Of a stretch of 64,000 nucleotides of DNA, positions 53,579-62,780 are shown piece after piece. The translations under genes were made by a program, and so were the position numbers. Below the pieces are notes generated by a model. That model saw only the letters and a list, made by a program, of their open reading frames with translations, did not search any database and had not been told where the DNA came from. Each line of letters begins with the position of its first letter. The stretch's first letter is position 1. Where the stretch lies: assembly GCA_963678075.2 (NCBI GenBank), contig CAXXPK010000003.1, forward strand, positions 806,001-870,000, written 5' to 3'. This DNA comes from Oleispirillum sp963678075. Its GTDB lineage: Bacteria; Pseudomonadota; Alphaproteobacteria; Rhodospirillales; Rhodospirillaceae.

Positions 53579-55840
53579 TCAACGGCGATGCTTGCCCGCC
53601 GGTTTGCGTGGCGGTCGGACCGTGGGCCGTGCCGTGGGGTGCCCCGTGGGACGTGCCACGGGGGTGTCCCCTTCGTCCAGCGCAAGGACCAGAGATCCGG
53701 TCAGGGGGTTGGCCTCGATCAGGCGCACCGTGACCGCATCGCCGAGGGAAAAGACCCGCCCGTTTCTTTGGCCGACCAGACGGTTGCGGGCCTCGTCGTG
53801 GCGGTAATAATCCGACGGCAGGGTGGAAATCGGGACCAGCCCGTCGGCCCCGGTTTCGTGCAGGGTGACGAACAGGCCGAACCGGGCGACCCCGCCGATC
53901 CGTCCGGGGAAGGTGGCGCCGACCCGGTCTTGCAGGTAAAGCGCGGCATAGCGGTCCACCACCTCGCGCTCCGCCTTGGCGGCGCGGCGTTCGGCCATCG
54001 AGATGTGTTCCGCGACGTCGGAAAAAGTCGCCACCGCGTCGGGGGGAAGGCCGCCTTCGCCCAGGCCGAAGCCGGAAATCAGGGCACGGTGGATCAACAG
54101 GTCGGCACAGCGCCGGATCGGCGAGGTGAAATGCGCATACCGGCGCAACGCCAGCCCGAAATGGCCGATGTTGGCGGGGTCGTACTGCGCCTGCGCCTGG
54201 GTGCGCAGGACCGTCTGGTGGATCATTTCGCGGCTGGGGAGCTTGTCCGCCTGCTCCAGGATGCGCATGAAATGCTTGGGCACCATCACCTGGCCCTTGG
54301 CCAACTTGATCCCCACCGTCGCCAGGGTGGTGCGCAGCGCCTCGATCTTTTCCAGGGAGGGTTCATCGTGGACGCGGTACATCACCGGCTGGTGCGCCGC
54401 TTCCAGCGCTTCGGCGGCGGCGACGTTGGCGAGGATCATGTATTCCTCGATCAGGCGGTGGCTGTCGAAACGTTCGCGCACCGCGACCCCGGTGACGTTG
54501 CCCTTGTCGTCAACGCTGATCTTCTTTTCCGGGATATCCAGGTCCAGCGTGCCGCGCGCCACCCGCGCCTTGGACAGCGCCGCATAGGCGCCGAACAGGG
54601 GCGCGATCACGGTGTCCTGCAGCGGCTGGGTGGTTTCGTCGGGGCGACCGTCCTGCGCCGCCTGCGCCTGGGTATAGGTCAGTCGCGCGACCGAGCGCAT
54701 CAGGGCGCGTTCGAAGCGGTGGTGACGCTTGCGTCCCTCGGCGTCGATCCACATCTGCGCGACCAGGCAGGGGCGGTCCTCGTTGGGGCGGAGCGAGCAG
54801 AGGGTGTTGGACAGCGCCTCCGGCAGCATCGGCACCACGCGATCCGGGAAATAGACCGAATTGCCGCGGTCCTTGGCGGTGCGGTCCAATGCGTCGCCGG
54901 GACGCACATAGTGGGCGACATCGGCGATCGCGACGATCAGATGCCAGCCGCCGGGATTGGTGGGGTCGGGATCGGGTTCGGCGAACACCGCGTCGTCGAA
55001 GTCGCGGGCGTCCTCGCCGTCGATGGTGACCAGCGGCACGGATCGCAGATCGGTGCGGGTTCCCAGCGCGGTGACCGGCTTCGCGGCGTTGGCCTGGGCT
55101 ACCGCTTCGTCGGTGAAGACATAGGGGATTTCGTTGGCGTGCAGGGCGATCAGGCTGAAGGCCTTGGGGTCGGCGCGGTTGCCTAGGCGCTCGACGACGC
55201 GGGCCTGCTTGGCGCCGAAGCGGTTGCCGCGCTGGGGCAGAATCTCGGCCGAGACCAGATCCCCCACCTTGGCGCGCCCCAGGTCCTCGGTGCGCACCGG
55301 GTATTCGCCCATGGCCTTGCGGTCGGTGGCGCGCAACACGAAGCTGTCGCCCACCGCCTCGATCACGCCCAGAATGCGGGCGGTCCCGTGGAAAATGCGG
55401 CGGATCGGTCGGGCGGTGTAGGTCCGGGGGCCGGTCGATTCCAGGCGGACCAGAAGGCGGTCGCCGATTCCCACCGCCGGGCGAATGCGGGGCGCGGCCT
55501 TGACCCGGATCAACGGTGGAGTGTCGGCGGCGGCCTTGGCGATGTCCCAGTCGTTTTCCGTCACCGGTCTGGCCAGCAGGTCACCCTCGCGGTCGGCGTC
55601 GAAAACCTCGACGATGGTGACGCTGGGCAGCACCTTGGGGTCGGCAAAGTGCCGCTTGGCACCCTTGCGCACCACGCCGTCCTCGGCCAGTTCGCGCAGG
55701 ATGTCCTTTAGATAGGCGCGGTTGTCCCCGGACAGGGAGAAGGCGCGCGCGATTTCCCGTTTCTCAACGTCGCCGCCGGCTTCGCGGATGAAGGTGGCAA
55801 CCTGCTCCTTGGTGGGCAGCGGCGGTTTTTTCACGGTCAC
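53579..55840 (-). CDS. rnr: Ribonuclease R
   Basis: This 753-residue 3'-5' exoribonuclease has an N-terminal winged-helix region (VATFIREAGGDVEKREIARA), cold-shock domains, the RNB catalytic domain (TIDGEDARDFDDAVFAEPD, containing the metal-binding aspartates), and a C-terminal S1 domain followed by a basic Arg/Pro tail (TARPTVRPPRKPAGKHRR). It starts with GTG at 55840, overlapping the topA stop by four bases. Confidence 0.93.
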   Translation of the reverse strand: MTVKKPPLPTKEQVATFIREAGGDVEKREIARAFSLSGDNRAYLKDILRELAEDGVVRKGAKRHFADPKVLPSVTIVEVFDADREGDLLARPVTENDWDIAKAAADTPPLIRVKAAPRIRPAVGIGDRLLVRLESTGPRTYTARPIRRIFHGTARILGVIEAVGDSFVLRATDRKAMGEYPVRTEDLGRAKVGDLVSAEILPQRGNRFGAKQARVVERLGNRADPKAFSLIALHANEIPYVFTDEAVAQANAAKPVTALGTRTDLRSVPLVTIDGEDARDFDDAVFAEPDPDPTNPGGWHLIVAIADVAHYVRPGDALDRTAKDRGNSVYFPDRVVPMLPEALSNTLCSLRPNEDRPCLVAQMWIDAEGRKRHHRFERALMRSVARLTYTQAQAAQDGRPDETTQPLQDTVIAPLFGAYAALSKARVARGTLDLDIPEKKISVDDKGNVTGVAVRERFDSHRLIEEYMILANVAAAEALEAAHQPVMYRVHDEPSLEKIEALRTTLATVGIKLAKGQVMVPKHFMRILEQADKLPSREMIHQTVLRTQAQAQYDPANIGHFGLALRRYAHFTSPIRRCADLLIHRALISGFGLGEGGLPPDAVATFSDVAEHISMAERRAAKAEREVVDRYAALYLQDRVGATFPGRIGGVARFGLFVTLHETGADGLVPISTLPSDYYRHDEARNRLVGQRNGRVFSLGDAVTVRLIEANPLTGSLVLALDEGDTPVARPTGHPTARPTVRPPRKPAGKHRR

Positions 55841-58506
55841 GGCGCGGCGGTTTCCTTCTTTTTCGCGGCGGGTTTCTTCGCCGCCGGTTTCTTCGCCGCC
55901 GGTTTCGCGGCCTTCTCGGCGGTTTTGGGCGCGGTCTTCTTGGCCGGGGCGGCGATGCCGTCCTTGGCCGCCTTGGCGGCAAGAATTTCAACCGCGCGGG
56001 CCAACGTCAGATTATCCGCCTCACGGCCGGCCTTGGGCAGGGTGGCGCGCAAGGTCCCGCGTTGAACATAGGGGCCGAACCGCCCTTGGCGCAAGCTGAC
56101 CGGCTTGCCGTCGGAGGGGTGGGCGCCCAGTTCCTTCGGCGAGTTTTTGGCGGCGGACGACTGCGCCAGCAGTTCCAGAGCGCGGGAAAGATCAACGGAT
56201 AGCACGTCGTCGTGCGCGGCCAGCGATTTATAGATCATGCCGCGTTTGACATAGGGACCGAATCGGCCCAGTCCGGCCTGCACGATTTCGCCGGTGTCCG
56301 GATCGGCGCCAATGTCGCGGGGCAGGGCGAGCAGAGCAAGGGCCTGTGCCATCGTCACCGACCCTGGGTCCATGCCGCGCGGCAGGGAAACTCGCTTCGG
56401 CTTGACGATCTTTGGCTTCTTGGCGCGGGAACCGGGCGCCGGAGGCTCGGTCCGTTCCTCGCCCAGCTGTACGTAATCGCCGTAGGGACCCTTGCGGATG
56501 CTCACCGCTTCGCCGCCGTCCGGGGCGGGGCCAAGGATGCGCGGACCTTCAAGGGCGGGCGCGGCCTCGCCATTGCCGTTGCCGTTCAGGCTCAACGGGC
56601 GGGTGTGGCGGCAGGTCGGATAGTTCGAACAGCCAATGAAGGCGCCATGCTTGCCCAGGCGCAGGCCCAGGCGACCGTCGCCGCACTGCGGGCAGGCGCG
56701 TGGGTCGGAGCCGTCGGCCTTCGGCGGGAAGAAATGCGCGCCCAGGTCGGCGTCCAACTGGTCCAGCACCTGCGATACCCGCAATTCCTTGGTCGCATCA
56801 ACGGCGGAATGGAAGTCGCCCCAGAAGTCGGTCAGAACGGTCTGCCACTGCAGCTTGCCGTCCGAGATTTCATCCAGGCGTTGTTCCAGATCGGCGGTGA
56901 AGGTGTATTGCACGTAGCGGCTGAAGTAATTTTCCAGGAACGCGGTGACGACGCGGCCCCGATCCTCGGGGATAAAGCGCCGCTGATCCAGACGCACGTA
57001 GTCGCGGTCCTGTAGCACCGAAATGATCGAGGCATAGGTGGAAGGGCGACCGATCCCCAGTTCTTCCAGTTTTTTCACAAGACTGGCTTCGGAGTAGCGG
57101 GGCGGCGGCTGGGTAAAGTGCTGTTCCGGCAGGATATCGGAAAGGGCCAGATCCTGGCCTTCCTGCATCGGCGGCAAGCGACGATCGGTGTCGTCGCTTT
57201 TGCCATCGGCGTCATCCGCGTCCTCGCGATAGACCTTCAGAAAGCCGTCGAAGGCGATGATCGAGCCGGTGGCGCGTAGGGTCGCCTTCGCCTCGGGCGC
57301 GGCGATGTCGATCGCCACCTGATCCAGCGTCGCGCTTTCCATCTGGCTGGCGATGGTGCGCTTCCAGATCTGTTCGTACAGTCGGGCCTGATCCCGCGAC
57401 AGCACATGCTCGACCGAGGCCGGGGTGCGGGTCAAGTCGGTCGGACGGATCGCTTCGTGCGCTTCCTGGGCGTTTTTCGCCTTGGCCTTGTACAGGCGAG
57501 GCTGGGCGGGAAGGTAGGCTTGGCCGAAGTCCCGCGCGATCACGTCGCGCGCCGCGGTCAGGGCTTCGTTCGCGATTTGCACGCCATCGGTACGCATATA
57601 GGTGATCAGACCCACCGTCTCGCCACCCAGATCGACGCCTTCGTACAGGCGTTGCGCCACTTCCATCGTCTTTTTCGCGGCGAAGTGCAGCTTGCGCGCG
57701 GCCTCTTGCTGCAGGGTCGATGTGGTGAACGGCGCATAGGGGTGGCGTTTCGTGGTCTTGCGTTCGACCGATCCGACCGAGAAGCGCGCACGCTTGAGCG
57801 CCAGCTCGATCGCCTTGGCCATCGCCTCGCCGGAGATCCCCAGCTTGTCCAGCTTCTTGCCGTCGAAATGGGTCAGCCGCGCGGAAAAGGGCGCGCCAGA
57901 AGGCGTCAGGAAGGCGCCGTCGATGGTCCAGTATTCATCGGTACGGAAGTCCTCGACCTCTTTTTCCCGCTCGCAGATCAGGCGCAGCGCCACCGACTGC
58001 ACGCGTCCCGCCGAACGGCTGCCCGGCAGCTTGCGCCACAGCACCGGCGACAGGGTGAATCCCACCAGATAGTCCAAGGCCCGGCGTGCCAGATACGCAC
58101 GCACCAGTTCCTGGTCAACGTCGCGCGGGTTTTCCATCGCCTCAAGGATCGCGCGCTTGGTTATCTCGTTGAAGACGACGCGCTTGACCTCTTTGTTCTT
58201 GAGCAGATTGCGGCGCGCCAATTCGTCTTGCACATGCCAGGAAATCGCCTCTCCCTCGCGATCCGGATCGGTTGCGAGGATCAGACGATCGGATTTTTTC
58301 ATGGCGTCCGCGATCGCCTTGATGTGCTTTTCGTTGGCGGGGTCGATTTCCCACTGCATGGCAAAGCCGTCATCGGTATCGACCGATCCGTCCTTTGCCG
58401 GAAGGTCGCGAATGTGACCGTAGCTCGCCACGACGGTATAGGCGGAGCCAAGATATTTGTTGATGGTCTTGGCCTTTGCCGGGGATTCGACGACGACGAC
58501 GTCCAT
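55837..58506 (-). CDS. topA: DNA topoisomerase I
   Basis: The protein of about 889 residues has a TOPRIM domain (VVVESPAKAKTINKYLG, then ATDPDREGEAISWH) and the active-site Tyr in LITYMRTDGVQIANEA. A zinc-ribbon motif, CPQCGDGRLGLRLGKHGAFIGCSNYPTC, follows, and there are further topoisomerase C-terminal repeats (GRFGPYVKRG and GRFGPYVQRG). It ends with a Lys/Ala-rich tail (AAKPAAKKPAAKK). The ATG at 58506 is chosen because it begins directly with the TOPRIM strand. Confidence 0.95.
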   Translation of the reverse strand: MDVVVVESPAKAKTINKYLGSAYTVVASYGHIRDLPAKDGSVDTDDGFAMQWEIDPANEKHIKAIADAMKKSDRLILATDPDREGEAISWHVQDELARRNLLKNKEVKRVVFNEITKRAILEAMENPRDVDQELVRAYLARRALDYLVGFTLSPVLWRKLPGSRSAGRVQSVALRLICEREKEVEDFRTDEYWTIDGAFLTPSGAPFSARLTHFDGKKLDKLGISGEAMAKAIELALKRARFSVGSVERKTTKRHPYAPFTTSTLQQEAARKLHFAAKKTMEVAQRLYEGVDLGGETVGLITYMRTDGVQIANEALTAARDVIARDFGQAYLPAQPRLYKAKAKNAQEAHEAIRPTDLTRTPASVEHVLSRDQARLYEQIWKRTIASQMESATLDQVAIDIAAPEAKATLRATGSIIAFDGFLKVYREDADDADGKSDDTDRRLPPMQEGQDLALSDILPEQHFTQPPPRYSEASLVKKLEELGIGRPSTYASIISVLQDRDYVRLDQRRFIPEDRGRVVTAFLENYFSRYVQYTFTADLEQRLDEISDGKLQWQTVLTDFWGDFHSAVDATKELRVSQVLDQLDADLGAHFFPPKADGSDPRACPQCGDGRLGLRLGKHGAFIGCSNYPTCRHTRPLSLNGNGNGEAAPALEGPRILGPAPDGGEAVSIRKGPYGDYVQLGEERTEPPAPGSRAKKPKIVKPKRVSLPRGMDPGSVTMAQALALLALPRDIGADPDTGEIVQAGLGRFGPYVKRGMIYKSLAAHDDVLSVDLSRALELLAQSSAAKNSPKELGAHPSDGKPVSLRQGRFGPYVQRGTLRATLPKAGREADNLTLARAVEILAAKAAKDGIAAPAKKTAPKTAEKAAKPAAKKPAAKKPAAKKKETAAP

Positions 58507-58635
58507 TAACTCACCAGAACTATGGGTTGGGCCCGCTGTGGCCCCGCCAGGGAAACAGGTTTCACGGGGGCAATGCAACCCCCAAATCACATCCCGGATA
58601 GGGGAAATCGCATCTCCGCCGCTGCCGTCGCCCCC

Positions 58636-59773
58636 CTATTCGGGGATCAAGGCGATCATCTGGCCCGGCAGGCGTTCGATCCGCCCGGCGAGTTCCAGCT
58701 CCAGCAGCGCCACGGCGCCCTCGGCAGCAGACAATTGACATTCGCGCAGCGCCACGTCAACCGGAAGCGGTGCCGTCGTTAAAGATTCAAGAAGACGCAG
58801 GCGCTGCCGATCGGTAGCCTCGGGGCTTGCGGAGGCGCCGCTCAGGCAATTGGGCAGCGGTGTGTCGGAGGCTTCGGCCAACCTCGGAAGAAGCGGTTCC
58901 TCGGTCGGGAACGACAGGGCGGCGGCGATGTCGTCGGCGGATTCGACCAGGGTCGCGCCCTCCTTCAGCAAGGCGGTTGGGCCCCGAGGCGCGCGGGTCG
59001 GTGGGGAATCCCGGCACCGCCATCACCTCGCGCCCCTGTTCGGCGGCCAGCCGCGCGGTGATCAGCGAACCGGAACGCGCCGTCGCCTCGACCACCACGA
59101 CCCCCAGCGCCAGACCTGAGACGATGCGGTTGCGGCGGGGAAAGTGGCGGGCTTGCGGTTCGGTTCCCGGTGGCATCTCGGAAACGATGCAGCCCTGCTC
59201 GCGGATCGCGTCGTATAGGCGCTGGTTTTCGCGCGGGTAGACGACATCGGCACCGCCCGCCAGGACCGCGATGGTATGGGTGGGGCCAGATCCGGCGTGG
59301 GCGTCGTCGTCGATACCGCGTGCCATGCCGGAGACCACCACGCATCTGTGGCTCGCCAGATCCCGCGCCAGTTGCGCGGCCAGACGGGTGCCGTGGGTCG
59401 ATGCATTGCGCGCGCCGATCATGGCGATGCACGAGGCATGCAGCAAGTCGATTCTTCCCAGCACGCACAAGATCGGGGGAGCATCAGGAATCGCGCGCAG
59501 GGCCGTGGGAAAGTCGGTGTCGGGAAGGGCCAGAAGGCGACCGCCCAGACGGACGATGTCGGCCATCTCGCGTTCCGCCTCGGCGGGTTTGGCGATGGTG
59601 ATGGAGCGCTTCGCGCCGCCGGAGCGGGCGAGATCGGGGAACGCGTTCAGGGCGGCGGCGGCGGAGCCGAAGCGGGCCAGCCGGCGGCGGAAAGCGACGG
59701 GACCGACGTTCTCGGAACGATACAGGCGAATCCAGTCCTGCCGTTCCTCGTCCGCAAGGTCCCGTATTTTCAT
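58636..59773 (-). pseudogene. dprA: DNA-processing protein DprA with a frameshift
   Basis: DprA binds single-stranded DNA and loads RecA during natural transformation. The Rossmann-like core is clear (CIAMIGARNASTHGTRLA, VVSGMARGIDDDAH, VDY-type VVYPRENQRLYDAI, then SGSLITARLAAEQGREVMAVPG). The frame is lost near 58975 at SGPNRL; removing one T of CTTG restores LLKEGATLVESADDIAAAL. The C-terminal winged-helix part (ATDRQRLRLLESLTTAPLPVD) continues to 58636. Only one base separates it from a full-length gene of about 379 residues, so a sequencing error is possible. Confidence 0.87.
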
Positions 59774-59780
59774 GGTATTC

Positions 59781-60398
59781 CTACGATTTCTTAAACTTTT
59801 TTCCAAGATCCATGCGGGGTTCCGTTCCGGCCAGCAAGCGTTCGATGTTGGCGCGGTGGCGGATCACCGCCAGCACCGCCAGAATGGCGAAAACCAGGGC
59901 ATGCGCCGGGGCGCCGATCGCCAGGGCGATCAGTGGCGCAAGGATCAACGCGACCAGGGCGGATAGCGACGAGTAGTGGAAGCGCCACGCCATGCCAAGC
60001 CAGATCAGGCAGGCGGCGGCGCCGACGATCGGCGAGGTGGCCAGCAGAACGCCCAAGGTGGTGGCGACGCCCTTGCCGCCCTTCATGTTCAGCCAGACCG
60101 GGAAATTGTGGCCCAGGACCGCGAACAGACCGGCCACCAGGGCGGCGCGATAGTCCCAGACCGCCAGGGCGATCAGCGCGGCGATCGCCCCTTTGCCGGA
60201 ATCCAGCAGCAGGGTGGCGAGCGCAAGACCCTTGCGCCCGGTGCGAAGCACGTTGGTGGCGCCGATGTTGCCGGAGCCGATCTGGCACAAATCGCCCAGG
60301 CCGGCCAGGCGGGTCAGAACCAGTCCGAACGGCACCGACCCCAGCAAGTATCCGCACGCCGCCGCGCAGATTAGGGCAAGAGCGGAAATCTCAGCCAT
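59781..60398 (-). CDS. plsY: Acyl-phosphate:glycerol-3-phosphate acyltransferase
   Basis: This 205-residue integral membrane enzyme catalyses the first acylation of phospholipid synthesis from acyl phosphate. The three family motifs are present: GSVPFGLVLTRL with GSGNIGATNVLR, GHNFPVWLNMKGGKGVATTLG, and HRANIERLLAGTEPR at the end. Its start overlaps the end of the pyrC-like gene by eight bases. Confidence 0.94.
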   Translation of the reverse strand: MAEISALALICAAACGYLLGSVPFGLVLTRLAGLGDLCQIGSGNIGATNVLRTGRKGLALATLLLDSGKGAIAALIALAVWDYRAALVAGLFAVLGHNFPVWLNMKGGKGVATTLGVLLATSPIVGAAACLIWLGMAWRFHYSSLSALVALILAPLIALAIGAPAHALVFAILAVLAVIRHRANIERLLAGTEPRMDLGKKFKKS

Positions 60399-61704
60399 GC
60401 GCGGTCCCCGCGTCGATGAAGACGGAACGCCCGTCGATCACGGTGCGCGCCACCTTGCCGGTGAGGACGGCTTCGTCGAAGGGCGAGTTCTTGGACTTTG
60501 ACAGCAGGGTCTCTGCGTCCACCGTCCAGGCTTGTCCGGGGGCGAAAACGACAAGGTCGGCGGGGCCACCGACCGCCAGGGTTCCGCCCGGCAGTTTCAG
60601 CAGGCGTGCCGGGTTGACGGTGATCTTGGCCAACGCGTCCGGCAGCGACATGCCGCTCGCGCGCGTCAGTTCCAGGGTGGTGGCCAGCAGGGTTTGCACG
60701 CCGATGCCGCCAAAGGCCGCGTTGTGGAAGGTCTTGCGCTTGGAATCCGCGTCCTGCGGGCTGTGGTCCGAGGCGATGCAGTCGATGGTTCCGTCCTTCA
60801 GGCCAAGGGCGATGGCGGCACGGTCCGATTCCGTGCGCAGCGGCGGGGACAGCTTGGCGAAGGTGCGGAACTCGCCCACCGCGTCCTCGGTCAGGGTGAA
60901 GTAGGGCGGCGCGGTGTCGCAGGTCACCGCCAGTCCCTTGGCCTTGGCGCGGCGGATGATCGCGACGCTTTCGGCGGTGGAAACGTGGGCGGCGTGATAA
61001 CGCGCGCCGGTGACTTCGACCAGACGCAGGTCGCGTTCCAGCATGATCCATTCGGCGGCGGGTGAAATTCCTGAAAGCCCCAGGCGTCCGGCGATGTTTC
61101 CGGCGTTCATGTCGCCGCCCGCCAGGGTCGGTTCCTCGGGGTGCTGTACGATCAGGTGGCCGAAACTGGCGGCGTAGGACAGCAGATGGTTCATCACGAT
61201 GGCCGAGGCGATGGCATGCTCGCCATCGGTAAAGGCGACCGCGCCGGAGTCGGCCAGCAAGCCGATTTCAGCGATTTCCTCGCCCTTCAGGCCCTTGGTC
61301 GCGGCGGCGTAGGGATAGACCTTGGTCAGGCCGACCTTGCGGGCGCGACGGGCGACGAATTCCACCACCGCGTCGTTGTCGATCACCGGTTCGGTGTTGG
61401 GCAGGCAGATCATGGAGGTGATGCCGCCCGCCACCGCGGCGTGGCAGGCCGAGGCGATGGTTTCCTTGTGCTCTTCGCCGGGTTCGCGCAGTTGCACCCG
61501 CATATCCACCAAGCCGGGGGCCAGACACAGACCGCTGCAATCCACCAATTTGGCGTCGGCGGGGGCGGTTTTGGCGGAGAGCGTCGGATCGACGGCGGCG
61601 ATGGTTTCGCCGCCGGTCAAAAGACCGCCCATGGAGTCCAGGCCGGTCGCCGGGTCGAGCAGGCGGGCGTTGATGTAGGCGACTTTTCCCAAGCTCGGTT
61701 TCAT
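60391..61704 (-). CDS. Dihydroorotase-like protein lacking the metal-binding His-x-His (PyrC'-type)
   Basis: This 437-residue amidohydrolase-fold protein is encoded directly after pyrB, with an ATGA overlap. Family features are present (CLAPGLVDM, GGITSMICLPNTEPVIDN, YHAAHVST, DCIASDHSP). The catalytic DxHxHLREPG motif, however, reads DMRVQLREPG at about 61490-61510, so both metal-ligand histidines are replaced. This is what is seen in the inactive PyrC' subunits that support aspartate carbamoyltransferase in several bacteria. A true dihydroorotase is therefore expected elsewhere in the genome. Annotation as plain PyrC would be misleading. Confidence 0.85.
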   Translation of the reverse strand: MKPSLGKVAYINARLLDPATGLDSMGGLLTGGETIAAVDPTLSAKTAPADAKLVDCSGLCLAPGLVDMRVQLREPGEEHKETIASACHAAVAGGITSMICLPNTEPVIDNDAVVEFVARRARKVGLTKVYPYAAATKGLKGEEIAEIGLLADSGAVAFTDGEHAIASAIVMNHLLSYAASFGHLIVQHPEEPTLAGGDMNAGNIAGRLGLSGISPAAEWIMLERDLRLVEVTGARYHAAHVSTAESVAIIRRAKAKGLAVTCDTAPPYFTLTEDAVGEFRTFAKLSPPLRTESDRAAIALGLKDGTIDCIASDHSPQDADSKRKTFHNAAFGGIGVQTLLATTLELTRASGMSLPDALAKITVNPARLLKLPGGTLAVGGPADLVVFAPGQAWTVDAETLLSKSKNSPFDEAVLTGKVARTVIDGRSVFIDAGTAHG

Positions 61705-62666
61705 TTCTTGCCCCCCCAGGGTTCGCCGCGCTCCAGCGTCAGGTTGTGGGTGACGGTTTCCAGAACCGCCATGCGGACCGCGACGCCCATTTCCACCTGT
61801 TCGCGGATGACGCTTTTTTCGACGTCGTCGGCGATGTCCGAATCGATCTCCACGCCACGGTTAATCGGACCGGGATGCATGACAATGGCATCCGGCTTGG
61901 CCGCCGCCAGTTTTTCGCGGTCCAGGCCGAAATAGCGGAAGTATTCGCGAGTCGAGGGGATGTAACCGCCTGCCATCCGTTCATTCTGGATGCGCAGCAT
62001 CATCACCACGTCGCAGTCGGCGATGCCGGTTCGTAGGTCGTGAAAGACCCCGACCCCCATCGCCTCAGCGTCGGGAATGCACAGGGTGCGCAGCGCCACC
62101 AAGCGCACTTCCGCCCCCATGGTGGTCAGCAGATGAATGTCGGAACGCGCCACCCGGCTGTGCAGGACGTCGCCGCAGATCGCCACCTTCAGCCCGGCCA
62201 GTTTGCCCTTGCGGCGGCGGATGGTCAGGGCGTCCAGCAAGCCTTGGGTCGGATGCTCGTGTTTGCCGTCGCCGGCGTTGACCACGGCGCAGTTGACCTT
62301 TTGCGACAGCAGGCTGACCGCGCCGGAGTCGTGGTGACGCACCACCAGCACATCGGGGTGCATGGCGTTTAGGGTGGCGGCGGTATCGATCAGGGTTTCG
62401 CCCTTGGCGACCGAACTGGCGGCGGTCTGCATGTTGACGACATCCGCGCCCAGGCGTTTGGCGGCCAGTTCGAACGAAGTGCGGGTGCGCGTCGAATTCT
62501 CGTAGAACAGGTTGATGACGGTGCGTCCGGCAAGGACGGCGAGCTTCTTCTCGGGAGAGCGGTTGATCGTGACGTAGCGGTCGGCGCGATCCAGAAGATC
62601 GGTGACTTCCGCAGCGGTCAGGGACTGCGTTCCAAGAAGGTGTCGATGCGTGTATCCAGGGGTCAT
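61701..62666 (-). CDS. pyrB: Aspartate carbamoyltransferase catalytic subunit
   Basis: This 321-residue transferase catalyses the second step of pyrimidine synthesis. The carbamoyl-phosphate motif is NLFYENSTRTRTSFELAAK (about residues 49-67), followed by VVRHHDSGAVSLL and HPTQGLLDALTI. It has the DHODase-coupled class organisation with a PyrC'-like partner directly downstream. No pyrI is present, as expected for this class. Confidence 0.94.
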   Translation of the reverse strand: MTPGYTHRHLLGTQSLTAAEVTDLLDRADRYVTINRSPEKKLAVLAGRTVINLFYENSTRTRTSFELAAKRLGADVVNMQTAASSVAKGETLIDTAATLNAMHPDVLVVRHHDSGAVSLLSQKVNCAVVNAGDGKHEHPTQGLLDALTIRRRKGKLAGLKVAICGDVLHSRVARSDIHLLTTMGAEVRLVALRTLCIPDAEAMGVGVFHDLRTGIADCDVVMMLRIQNERMAGGYIPSTREYFRYFGLDREKLAAAKPDAIVMHPGPINRGVEIDSDIADDVEKSVIREQVEMGVAVRMAVLETVTHNLTLERGEPWGGKK

Positions 62667-62780
62667 GGCGTGTCCGTTGGGTGCGGAGGACGGGCGCGCG
62701 TCGCCGTCCGCGGATGCGGGAATGGGCGAAGGGCGCTTAAGGACAATAGCCCCTTTATAGAGGGATTAATTGCCGCCTGA

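Noticed and set aside
6651..59773. Programmed frameshifting as the explanation for broken genes such as nifJ, ldh, msrA, amtB and dprA
   Set aside because: The shifts go in different directions, lie in non-slippery contexts or plain C/G runs, and these families do not use recoding. Only the IS-A transposase fits a programmed shift.
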